Source: Vulcanimicrobiota bacterium (GTDB lineage Bacteria > Vulcanimicrobiota > Vulcanimicrobiia > Vulcanimicrobiales > Vulcanimicrobiaceae). From it: a stretch of DNA of 42,382 nt. Below the pieces are notes generated by a model. It had not been told where the DNA came from, searched no databases, and worked only from the letters and a program-made list of their open reading frames with translations. This document shows positions 6,971 through 14,318 of this stretch, piece after piece. Made by a program: the position numbers and the translations under genes. Location: contig JAFAHZ010000314.1 of NCBI GenBank assembly GCA_019236975.1, positions 1-42,382 of the forward strand. Direction: 5' to 3'. The number at the start of each line of letters is the position of its first letter. Position 1 is the stretch's first letter.

Positions 6971-8295
6971 CGGCGGCTTTCCAACCGCGCGATGAAGAAG
7001 CCATCGCGACCGCCGATTCCCGGCGGGACGAGAACGTCTCCGCTGTCGAGTAACAGCGTTTCGTACGCGGACGGAATGAGTCCGCGTTCGAAGGGATGAC
7101 GAGACAAAAACCAGTCGACCACTTCCATCGTCTCTCGCGGATCCGTCGAACAGACTGCATACACGAGCACTCCGCCTGGTGCGACGTGCCGAGCCGATCG
7201 CTCGAGTACGGCGCGCTGCGTGAGAGCAAGGCGTTCGCCGTCCGTCCCGAGCTTCTTCCAACGCGCTTCCGGGTGGCGGCCGACGACGCCGATGCCCGAA
7301 CACGGCGCGTCGACCAGGATCCGGTCGAAGAGCTGCCCCGGCTCCAGGAGTTCCGCCGCGGCGTCGCCCACCACCGTGCCGGCGGCGATCCCTGCCTTCT
7401 GCAGCCGCTCGTTCAGTACGGAGGCCTTCTTTGCGTCGCGTTCGATGCACAACAGCGACCCTTCGCCTCGAAGGCGGGCGCCAATCTGAAGCGCCTTGTT
7501 GCCGCGTCCGCTGCAGACGTCGAGCACCGCTTCGCCGGGTTGCGGGTTGAGTACGTCGACCGGCATCGCCGAGCTCTCCGATTGCTGCCACCAGCGTCCG
7601 TTGTCGTTCGATTCGAGCGATGCGAGCGCCGAAGGCTTGCGAACCAGCAGCGACTCGGCTACGATCGGCGACGGTTCGGTTTCGACGCCCGCCGCGTTGA
7701 GGAAATCGACGAGTGCGTCGCGGCTGCCGGTCAGCGTGTTGACGACGATGGCGCTCCGAGCGGGCTCGTTGACGCCGGCACATACGTCCTCCGCGCGTTC
7801 GCCGAACGATTCGAGCCATTGCCGCACGAGCCAGGCCGGCAGCGAGTAACGCGTACCGAGATACTCTTCTAAGCTTTCGAATGCGCCGCGCTGCGGCGCC
7901 GCAGGCTGCCCGCGCAGGAACGAACGGAAGACCGCGTTTGCGAGATTGGCTAGTCCGCGGTGACCGTAGCGCTTAGCGAGGTTGACGAACTCGAACACCG
8001 TTGCGTGGACGTCGGGTTGGGTGTACGCGAGCTCGTAGACGCCTAGCCGCAAAATTTCGCGGATGGCAGGCGGCAACGGCTGCGGACGGGCCCCCACGAA
8101 TGGTTCGAGATACCAGTCGAGCGTGCGGCGCATCTTGATCGCGCCGTATGCGAGCTCCGTCGCAAACGCGCGATCCGGGGGAGCGAGTGACGCTTTTCGG
8201 GCGCGGTACTCGAGCGATTCTTGCGCGCCGCGCTCTGGGCCGGCGGCGGGGAAGACGTCGCGCACGACCGCGAGCGCGACCTCGCGCGCGTTCAA
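6967..8295 (-). CDS. rsmB: 16S rRNA m5C967 methyltransferase RsmB, 442 aa
   Basis: The TTG at 8295 overlaps the fmt stop (TTGA) and gives (M)NAREVALAVVRDVF, the usual RsmB start; an upstream extension would overlap fmt by more than 200 bases. The N-terminal NusB-like helical domain (DRAFATELAYGAIKMRRTLD, LRLGVYELAY) is followed by a SAM-dependent Rossmann methyltransferase: VLDVCSGRGNKALQIG, LCIERD, LVDAPCSGIGVVGRHPEARW and VYAVCSTDPRE, including both catalytic-site cysteines (PCSG and CST). It methylates C967 of 16S rRNA. It is coupled to fmt before it and fhaA after it. Confidence 0.93.
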   Translation of the reverse strand: MNAREVALAVVRDVFPAAGPERGAQESLEYRARKASLAPPDRAFATELAYGAIKMRRTLDWYLEPFVGARPQPLPPAIREILRLGVYELAYTQPDVHATVFEFVNLAKRYGHRGLANLANAVFRSFLRGQPAAPQRGAFESLEEYLGTRYSLPAWLVRQWLESFGERAEDVCAGVNEPARSAIVVNTLTGSRDALVDFLNAAGVETEPSPIVAESLLVRKPSALASLESNDNGRWWQQSESSAMPVDVLNPQPGEAVLDVCSGRGNKALQIGARLRGEGSLLCIERDAKKASVLNERLQKAGIAAGTVVGDAAAELLEPGQLFDRILVDAPCSGIGVVGRHPEARWKKLGTDGERLALTQRAVLERSARHVAPGGVLVYAVCSTDPRETMEVVDWFLSRHPFERGLIPSAYETLLLDSGDVLVPPGIGGRDGFFIARLESRR

Positions 8296-9131
8296 GCGCT
8301 CGACGCGCGGCGCGATTGCTCGTACTGCGTCCACGACATTCGTCCGCGATTGGGCGCGATCAGCTCGTCGATAGCGAGCGTCCCACCGGCGCCGACGTGT
8401 GCGCGCAGCAGCTTGACCGTCTCGCCGTCGATCGTAGCGCGCGCGGCCGGCTGCGGGGAGTACGCGCGCACGGCATCGACGACGCGTTGCGCCGGCCACG
8501 CGAGATCGACGACGAGATCGTCTTTGGCGATCGGCTTCGTGAGAACGGGCTCGCCGCGCTGCGCTGCGTGCGGCAGAAAATCGCGCTCGCTCGCAATCGC
8601 GACCGCGCCGGCAAGCAGATCGGCGCCGAGCCGTGCGAGGCGATCGTGCAGCTCGCCGTACGTTTCGTCCGGTCCAATCGTCACGCGCTCGCTGGACACG
8701 ACGTCGCCGGTGTCCAGTCCCGCGTCCATCAACATGATCGTGACACCGGTTTCCGCGTCGCCGTTGCGTAACGCGGTCTGTATGGGCGTCGCACCGCGAT
8801 ACTTCGGCAAGAGCGAGGGATGGACGTTGAGGGAGCCAAGGCGCGGAAGGTCAAGCAGCGCCTGCGGCAGCACGCGTCCGTACGAGGCGAGCGCGAAAAG
8901 ATCGAAGTCTTCGCCGGCAAGCGCCGCCGCAAACTCCTTGAGGCGCTCCGGTTCGTGGACCTGCAGCCCAAGCTCGAGTGCGGCGCGCTTCACCGGCGAA
9001 GGCGCCAGCTTGTGGCCGCGTCCCGCCGGACGGTCCGGCTGGGTAACGACGCCGGCCAGTTGCGTCGACGCCGCCATCGCACGCAGGCTCGGCACCGCAA
9101 ACGCGCTCGTGCCGAAGAATAAGGCCTTCAC
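8292..9131 (-). CDS. fmt: Methionyl-tRNA formyltransferase, 279 aa
   Basis: GTG start at 9131 overlaps the def stop (GTGA). Signatures are FFGTSAFAVPSLRAM at the start, VVTQPDRPAGRG (about residue 32), the folate site around GSLNVHPSLLPKYRGATPIQ, and the catalytic Asn/His/Asp set (NVHPS and MDAGLDTGDV). It formylates Met-tRNAfMet for translation initiation. At 279 aa it is shorter than the usual 310 or so, because the C-terminal tRNA-binding OB domain is abbreviated (ends RMSWTQYEQSRRASSA). It pairs with def in the usual way. Confidence 0.95.
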   Translation of the reverse strand: MKALFFGTSAFAVPSLRAMAASTQLAGVVTQPDRPAGRGHKLAPSPVKRAALELGLQVHEPERLKEFAAALAGEDFDLFALASYGRVLPQALLDLPRLGSLNVHPSLLPKYRGATPIQTALRNGDAETGVTIMLMDAGLDTGDVVSSERVTIGPDETYGELHDRLARLGADLLAGAVAIASERDFLPHAAQRGEPVLTKPIAKDDLVVDLAWPAQRVVDAVRAYSPQPAARATIDGETVKLLRAHVGAGGTLAIDELIAPNRGRMSWTQYEQSRRASSA

Positions 9132-9643
9132 TCCGACGCCGTTTCTACGATCTCTTTCTCTTCTTCGGTGACGGCTTCCCGAACGTTCCGCGCTTTATCG
9201 ACGTACAGGACGCCGTCGAGATGATCGATCTCGTGCTGCAGGCACTGAGCGAATAATCCCTCGCCTTCCAACCGGATTTTCTTCCCGTCGCGATCCAAAC
9301 CGCTGACGATCATCCGCTTGTAGCGTACGATCTCGCCGACCATCCCCGGAACCGACAGACACCCTTCGGTCAGTTCGACTTCTTCTTCGGCGCTTTCGAT
9401 TTTCGGATTGATGACGACCGCCGGTTCGTGCTCGTCGTCGTGAACGTCCATCACGAACAGCCGTTTCGAAACGTTGACCTGCGGCGCGGCTAGACCGACG
9501 CCCGGTGCGTCGTACATCGTTTCGAACATATCGTCGATGAGCTGCTGAAACAGCGGCTCGGCAATCTCCTTGGGGTCGACTCTTTTCGCCACCTTGCGCA
9601 GCGTCGGGTGACCGTCTCGAATGATCTCGCGGATATAGGGCAT
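9128..9643 (-). CDS. def: Peptide deformylase, 171 aa
   Basis: The three PDF motifs are all present: GVGLAAPQ (about 48-55), EGCLS (about 95) and QHEIDHLDG (about 137), giving the Cys and two His that bind the metal and the catalytic Glu. I start at ATG 9643 (MPYIREIIRDGHPTLRKVAK), typical for the family; the frame upstream runs through the terminator hairpin at 9667-9692. A short acidic tail (VTEEEKEIVETASE) follows the domain. It removes the formyl group from nascent proteins. It is the first gene of the minus-strand run down to 1286. Confidence 0.96.
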   Translation of the reverse strand: MPYIREIIRDGHPTLRKVAKRVDPKEIAEPLFQQLIDDMFETMYDAPGVGLAAPQVNVSKRLFVMDVHDDEHEPAVVINPKIESAEEEVELTEGCLSVPGMVGEIVRYKRMIVSGLDRDGKKIRLEGEGLFAQCLQHEIDHLDGVLYVDKARNVREAVTEEEKEIVETASE

Positions 9644-9666
9644 GGGCCGCCTATTCTTGGAAAGCC

Positions 9667-9692
9667 GAAGGCCGCGCACCTGCGCGGCCTTC
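9667..9692 (-). terminator. Rho-independent-type hairpin after the small lipoprotein gene
   Basis: GAAGGCCGCGC and GCGCGGCCTTC form a perfect 11-bp stem around a 4-base loop. On the minus strand it lies 22 bases after the stop at 9715 and is followed by CGGCTTTCC, with only a weak T-run. It probably ends the transcript from 10215 and isolates def. Confidence 0.7.
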
Positions 9693-9714
9693 ACTACTGC
9701 TGCCGGAAGCGATC

Positions 9715-10215
9715 TTATTTGGTTGAAAACGAGCTGACTATGACGTTCGGATTACATCCGGTTCCGTAGTCGTTCCATACGAGATTCACCGTCGTTAGCG
9801 GTCCGATCGGATAGGGAACGCCGGTGGCATAGTACTGCGGGTTCGAGAACGTCGGATTGGCGTGCGGGAATGGAATCTGCGACGCGTTGACCGAGAAGAA
9901 CCCCGAGCCCGGTTGATTGATGACCGGCTGGCCGTTTTGATTGACGGAGTACTGCGGACTTCCCGTGCTCGGCACGACCCAGAAGTCGTACTGATTCCCC
10001 GACGGGAGCGCTTGACTCACGGCAACGTAGAAGACTTGAGCCGTTGGCGGAACTTTCGGAGCGTTCGGCTTCGGATAGAGCACTTCCATGTTGTACGGCG
10101 GATTGCCGCAGCCCGGGCCGGGCGTCGGGCTTACGCCGCCGTTGTTGTTGTTATTACAGGCTGCCAGTAGAATTGCAGCCGCAAAGCCGGCGAGAGCGCG
10201 AGTCGATCGTTTCAT
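9715..10215 (-). CDS. Small lipoprotein with Asn-rich linker, 166 aa
   Basis: The ATG at 10215 opens a lipoprotein signal (MKRSTRALAGFAAAILLAAC) followed at once by five Asn, two Gly and a Pro-rich stretch (SPTPGPGC). The rest is probably beta-rich (VFYVAVSQALPSGNQYDFWV, SGFFSVNASQIPF, TTVNLVWNDYGTG). No family is recognised. The protein should sit on a membrane surface with the Asn/Pro linker as a spacer. It lies 58 bases after hslU on the same strand but ends in its own terminator. Confidence 0.75.
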   Translation of the reverse strand: MKRSTRALAGFAAAILLAACNNNNNGGVSPTPGPGCGNPPYNMEVLYPKPNAPKVPPTAQVFYVAVSQALPSGNQYDFWVVPSTGSPQYSVNQNGQPVINQPGSGFFSVNASQIPFPHANPTFSNPQYYATGVPYPIGPLTTVNLVWNDYGTGCNPNVIVSSFSTK

Positions 10216-10273
10216 AGCTCGAACTATCCTACTGGAAGAGCGCGGCGGCCTGCCGGGCTCGATGTGAATTGGC

Positions 10274-11710
10274 TTAGAGTATGTACCCCGAAAGATCGGC
10301 GTTTTCCACCACGCCGGCCAGACGATCTCGAACGTAGGCAGCATCGATCGTGACGGTTCCCGTCTGCTCCGGCGCGGCAAAGCTTACCTCTTCCAGCAGC
10401 CGCTCGAGCACCGTATGCAGCCGGCGTGCTCCGATGTTCTCGCTCTGTTCGTTGACGCGCATCGCGAAGGTCGCCAGCTGCTCGATTCCGTCGGGCGCAA
10501 ACTCCAGCGTGACGCCTTCCGTGCCGAGCAGCGCCTTGTATTGCTCGACCAGTGCGTTTTTAGGCTGCGTGAGAATTGTTTTGAAATCGTCGGCGGTGAG
10601 CGAATCGAGCTCGACGCGGATTGGAAAGCGCCCTTGGAGCTCCGGGATCAGGTCGGACGGTTTGCTAATGTGGAACGCACCGGCTGCGATGAAGAGCACG
10701 TGATCGGTCTTGAGCGGTCCGTGCTTGGTCGTCACCGTCGAGCCTTCGACGATCGGCAAGATGTCGCGCTGGACGCCTTCGCGGGAAACGTCGGGGCCGC
10801 CGCGCGTTCCGGCACCGGCTACCTTATCGATTTCGTCGATGAAGATGATGCCGTCTTCGCCCGCGCGGCGCAGGGCCTCGCGCCTGACCGCGTCCATGTC
10901 GATGAGTTTGGCGGCTTCCTCTTGTTCGAATATCCGTCGCGCGTCGGCAACCGTAACGCGTTTGCGCGTACGCCGCTTGGGAAGGATGCCTCCCAACATC
11001 TCTCCGAGATCGCCGCCGCCTTGATCGGGAACGCCGCCGATCACGCCGATGGGTAGACTCTGCGCCTCTTCGACCTCTATTTCGATCAGCCGTACGTCGT
11101 AGAAGCCACGCTCGATTTCGGCGCGGGTCTGCTCGCGCACGCCGGCGGCATCGGCCGTCTGCGGCGGAGGCGGTGGCGGCTGCGGCGGAGGCGTAAACGT
11201 GTTGCCAAAAATCGAACCGAGCGTGGCCGCAAACGGGTTATTTCCGCCCGCCTGCGGCGCGCGCGTTTCGGGGTGGAGCGCATCGATGATGCGCTCGACG
11301 GCGTGGCGCTCCGCGAGCTCCTTGACTTCCTCGCGCCGCTCGTCGGTCACGGTTCGAATCGCGGCTTCGACGAGATCGCGAACCATCGACTCGACGTCGC
11401 GGCCGACGTACCCAACCTCGGTGTATTTCGTGGCCTCGACTTTGACGAACGGCGCGCCGACGAGCGACGCTAACCGGCGGGCGATTTCAGTCTTACCGAC
11501 GCCGGTCGGTCCGATCATCAGGATGTTCTTCGGTATGATTTCGTCGCGCAAATCCTCCCGCACGCGCGTCCGCCGGTAGCGGTTGCGCAGCGCGATCGCG
11601 ACCGCCCGCTTGGCGTTGGCTTGCCCGACGATGTATTTGTCGAGCTCGCCCACGATTTGCTGTGGCGTCAGCGTCGAGGGATCGATGGCGGCGGGAAGAG
11701 CGGTCGTCAC
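10274..11710 (-). CDS. hslU: HslU (ClpY) ATPase subunit of the HslUV protease, 478 aa
   Basis: GTG start at 11710 overlaps the hslV stop (GTGA). Motifs: [20 protein letters not shown] near the start, Walker A GPTGVGKT (67-74), pore segment [15 protein letters not shown] (about 94-108), Walker [10 protein letters not shown], sensor region RFPIRVEL and C-terminal SGYIL, the tail that inserts into HslV. Residues 174-183 are nine prolines and one Gln inside the intermediate domain, an unusual insert likely to need EF-P for translation. HslU unfolds substrates and feeds them to HslV. Confidence 0.97.
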   Translation of the reverse strand: MTTALPAAIDPSTLTPQQIVGELDKYIVGQANAKRAVAIALRNRYRRTRVREDLRDEIIPKNILMIGPTGVGKTEIARRLASLVGAPFVKVEATKYTEVGYVGRDVESMVRDLVEAAIRTVTDERREEVKELAERHAVERIIDALHPETRAPQAGGNNPFAATLGSIFGNTFTPPPQPPPPPPQTADAAGVREQTRAEIERGFYDVRLIEIEVEEAQSLPIGVIGGVPDQGGGDLGEMLGGILPKRRTRKRVTVADARRIFEQEEAAKLIDMDAVRREALRRAGEDGIIFIDEIDKVAGAGTRGGPDVSREGVQRDILPIVEGSTVTTKHGPLKTDHVLFIAAGAFHISKPSDLIPELQGRFPIRVELDSLTADDFKTILTQPKNALVEQYKALLGTEGVTLEFAPDGIEQLATFAMRVNEQSENIGARRLHTVLERLLEEVSFAAPEQTGTVTIDAAYVRDRLAGVVENADLSGYIL

Positions 11711-12237
11711 GGAAGGGTCTCCACAGTGATGTCGTCGTTGGTGTAGATGCAAATCTCGCCCGCGATTTCGAGCGCCTTGCGGGCAATCTCATCGGCCGCG
11801 AGCGTGGTGTTGCGCAGCAGCGCGGCAGCCGCTGCCTGCGCGTAAGGACCTCCGCTGCCGATGGCGGCAACGCCTTCGTCGGGCTCGATCACGTCGCCGC
11901 TTCCGGAGATGACGAAGAGATGCTCCGTATTCCCAACGACCAGCAGCGCTTCGAGCCGGCGAAGGGCGCGGTCTTGGCGCCAGTCTTTGGCCAGCTCGAC
12001 CGAGGCGCGAACGATATCCTTGTACTCACCGAACTTCGCTTCGAACTTCTCGAGCAAGGAAATACCATCGGCAGCAGAGCCGGCAAACCCGGCCAGGACT
12101 CTGCCGGCGGCAACCTTGCGAACCTTGCGCGCACCGTGCTTGACGACGGTCTTATCGAGGGTCACCTGCCCGTCTCCGGCGATGGCTAGCTTGCCGTCGC
12201 GCCTGACCGCCAAAATCGTCGTGGATCGGATTTTCAT
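11707..12237 (-). CDS. hslV: HslV (ClpQ) peptidase subunit, 176 aa
   Basis: The sequence [20 protein letters not shown] and following [13 protein letters not shown] is a clear HslV N-terminus. A five-residue propeptide (MKIRS) precedes the Thr-Thr pair, so Thr6 should become the catalytic N-terminal nucleophile after processing, as in ClpQ-type homologues. [41 protein letters not shown] and EICIYTND are also typical. It forms the two-ring peptidase core of HslUV. An AGG at 7-9 bases before the ATG is the likely ribosome site. It lies 36 bases after trmFO. Confidence 0.96.
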   Translation of the reverse strand: MKIRSTTILAVRRDGKLAIAGDGQVTLDKTVVKHGARKVRKVAAGRVLAGFAGSAADGISLLEKFEAKFGEYKDIVRASVELAKDWRQDRALRRLEALLVVGNTEHLFVISGSGDVIEPDEGVAAIGSGGPYAQAAAAALLRNTTLAADEIARKALEIAGEICIYTNDDITVETLP

Positions 12238-12273
12238 GTCGAGCCTGAGTACCCGGGACCCGGCGACGGGGTT

Positions 12274-13620
12274 TCAGGAAGCCGGCGCAGAGACGGTTTC
12301 GCGGCTGGATTCTCTCACGAAGGCGTCGATCGACGCTAACGCTCGTTCCGCCATCAAACGCCGGCGCTGCTTCTTGTCGCGCACGTTCGTTTCGAGCGGC
12401 GGGAACGGCGCCCAGGTCACGTTCGCCGGCTGAAAATCGTGGGTGTGCTCGTTCTGCAGATGCGCGACGACGGCCCCGAAAGCGCTTTCTCGCGGGAATC
12501 GCGCGACCGGCAGGCCGAGCATCGCGCGAGCCGCGTGGATTCCCGCCATCGCACCTGTGGCAGCCGCTTCGACGTATCCCTCCGCGCCCGTGATTTGCCC
12601 CGCGAAGTACACCGCTTCGTTTGACCGCAACCTCAACCGGTCGTCGAGCAGACGCGGAGAATCCAGAAAGGTGTTGCGATGCATCACGCCCAGCCGCAGC
12701 CACTCCGCGTCCCGCAGCCCCGGAAGTTTGCCGAATGCCGTCCTCTGCGCCGGCCATGCCAGGCGCGTTTGGAATCCGACCAGATTGTACGCCGTGGCTT
12801 CGACGTTCTCTTTACGCAGCTGCACGACCGCATACGGCGTCTTTCCGGTGCGCGGATCGCGAAGCCCGACCGGTTTGAGCGGTCCGAAACGCAGCACGTC
12901 GTCGCCGCGATCGGCCATCTCTTCGATCGGAAGGCAGCCTTCGAAGTACTTCCCGCCGCCGTCGAGCTCGAAGCCTTTGGGCTGGTGACGTTCGAGCGTG
13001 CGCAAGTCGTTGACCAATTCGAGATACTGGTCGCGATCCAACGGGATATTGAGGTAGTCGTCTCCGTCGCCCTTATCGTAGCGCGACTTGCGGTACATCG
13101 CCGGCTCGTCGATCGAATCGGCGGCGACGATCGGCGAAGCGGCGTCGTAATAGTGAAGGCGGCCGTCGCCGGTAATCCCGTCGATGCTCGCTAAGAGCTC
13201 GTCGCTCGGAAGGGGTCCGCAGGCCACGACCGCCGTTCCCTCGTTCGGAATCGCGCGCACCTCTTCGCGATGCAGCCGAATGCGCGTCTCGCCGGCAATG
13301 CGTGACTCGACGAGTCGTGCAAACCGCTCGCGATCGACCGCCAACGCGCCGCCCGCCGGCACCGCCGCTTCGCGCGCCGACCTAACGACGATCGAATCGA
13401 GCCGCGCTAGCTCTTCTTTGAGCAGTCCGACGGCGTTTTCGAGCGCGGCGCCCCGCAGCGAGTTGCTGCAGACGAGTTCGGCAAGCGCGCCGGTTTTGTG
13501 CGCCGGCCCGCTCTTGCCCGGACGCATCTCGTAAAGGTCGACGTCAACGCCAAGCTTCGCGGCCTGCCAAGCTGCCTCGCAGCCCGCTAAGCCGCCGCCG
13601 ATTACGGTGAGACGGTGCAC
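12274..13620 (-). CDS. trmFO: Folate-dependent tRNA U54 methyltransferase TrmFO, 448 aa
   Basis: I start at GTG 13620, giving (M)HRLTVIGGGLAGCEAAWQAA, which matches the family; this overlaps the DUF4386 gene by 19 bases. A GTG at 13635 is an alternative. Features are the FAD-binding GGGLAG, LYEMRPGKSGPAHKT, the cysteine in LAELVCSNSLRG, and the second cysteine in KYFEGCLPIEEMADRG. The enzyme uses methylene-tetrahydrofolate and FADH2 to make ribothymidine at tRNA position 54. Order topA, trmFO, hslV, hslU is the Firmicutes arrangement without xerC and codY. Confidence 0.95.
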   Translation of the reverse strand: MHRLTVIGGGLAGCEAAWQAAKLGVDVDLYEMRPGKSGPAHKTGALAELVCSNSLRGAALENAVGLLKEELARLDSIVVRSAREAAVPAGGALAVDRERFARLVESRIAGETRIRLHREEVRAIPNEGTAVVACGPLPSDELLASIDGITGDGRLHYYDAASPIVAADSIDEPAMYRKSRYDKGDGDDYLNIPLDRDQYLELVNDLRTLERHQPKGFELDGGGKYFEGCLPIEEMADRGDDVLRFGPLKPVGLRDPRTGKTPYAVVQLRKENVEATAYNLVGFQTRLAWPAQRTAFGKLPGLRDAEWLRLGVMHRNTFLDSPRLLDDRLRLRSNEAVYFAGQITGAEGYVEAAATGAMAGIHAARAMLGLPVARFPRESAFGAVVAHLQNEHTHDFQPANVTWAPFPPLETNVRDKKQRRRLMAERALASIDAFVRESSRETVSAPAS

Positions 13621-14282
13621 GCTTTCTCGTTCCACCTCGGAACGTCGACTCCCATCGCCAACAGCCACAACGTTAGCACGAGCTCGGCAACGCCGGAGAT
13701 CGTCGTCACGTCGAAGGGCACGGCGGCCCACGCTGCCGGCGCGAGCAGGACCATACAGCTGTTGAGCACGTAGCAAGGGCCTCCTACGAGCAGCAACGCT
13801 CCTACGAACTTGGGCAAGTAACCCGAACGGGCGATAAGGTAGCCGAGCAGGGCGCAGTAGAATCCGAAGAATGCCAAGCTGACGCAGTATCCCGGAAGGT
13901 GCAGTCCGAGGATCGTCTTCAGTGCGGCTGGCGCCGCGGTCGAAGACAAAGCGGCAAAATCGAGCAGCACGTTCGTGCCGGTCATCGCGCAACCGGCGAT
14001 GCTGAAAAAAGCGGCCAATAGCGAAATTCGCTTATCGACCGGCTCGAGCAGCACGTAGAGCATCAGGGTGACGACGACGTATGCGGCGCCGCCAAGGAGG
14101 TTGGCAACCATTCCCGCGCGCCAAAGGGTTTCGTGGGCCGCAATCTTGGCAGCGGTTGCCACGGCGTCGCCGTGCACGACTATGCTGCCGCGGACGTAAA
14201 ACTCGGCGAAGATCCCGAGGACGATAACGCAGGCGTAGACGGCACCGCACGTTCGCGCGTAGGCCTTGGGAGAAGCCAGCAT
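13602..14282 (-). CDS. DUF4386 family membrane protein, 226 aa
   Basis: About six hydrophobic helices are seen, with the DUF4386 pattern: YARTCGAVYACVIVLGIFAE, an early loop RGSIVVHGDAVATAAKIAAH, VANLLGGAAYVVVTLMLYVL, LEPVDKRISLLAAFFSIAGC, and LPKFVGALLLVGGPCYVLNS. The family has no established function. It sits between topA and trmFO, two genes usually adjacent, and its 3' end runs into the trmFO start, suggesting coupling. It is probably a lineage-specific insertion. Confidence 0.85.
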   Translation of the reverse strand: MLASPKAYARTCGAVYACVIVLGIFAEFYVRGSIVVHGDAVATAAKIAAHETLWRAGMVANLLGGAAYVVVTLMLYVLLEPVDKRISLLAAFFSIAGCAMTGTNVLLDFAALSSTAAPAALKTILGLHLPGYCVSLAFFGFYCALLGYLIARSGYLPKFVGALLLVGGPCYVLNSCMVLLAPAAWAAVPFDVTTISGVAELVLTLWLLAMGVDVPRWNEKACTVSP

Positions 14283-14318
14283 AGCTTCTCTACCGGCCAG
14301 TGCGTCTTGCGGTTTCGT

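Noticed and set aside
6971-7819. Long N-terminal extension of the FhaA-like protein
   Set aside because: It lies within rsmB in another frame, is very Arg-rich, and the GTG at 6970 gives the known DUF3662 start.
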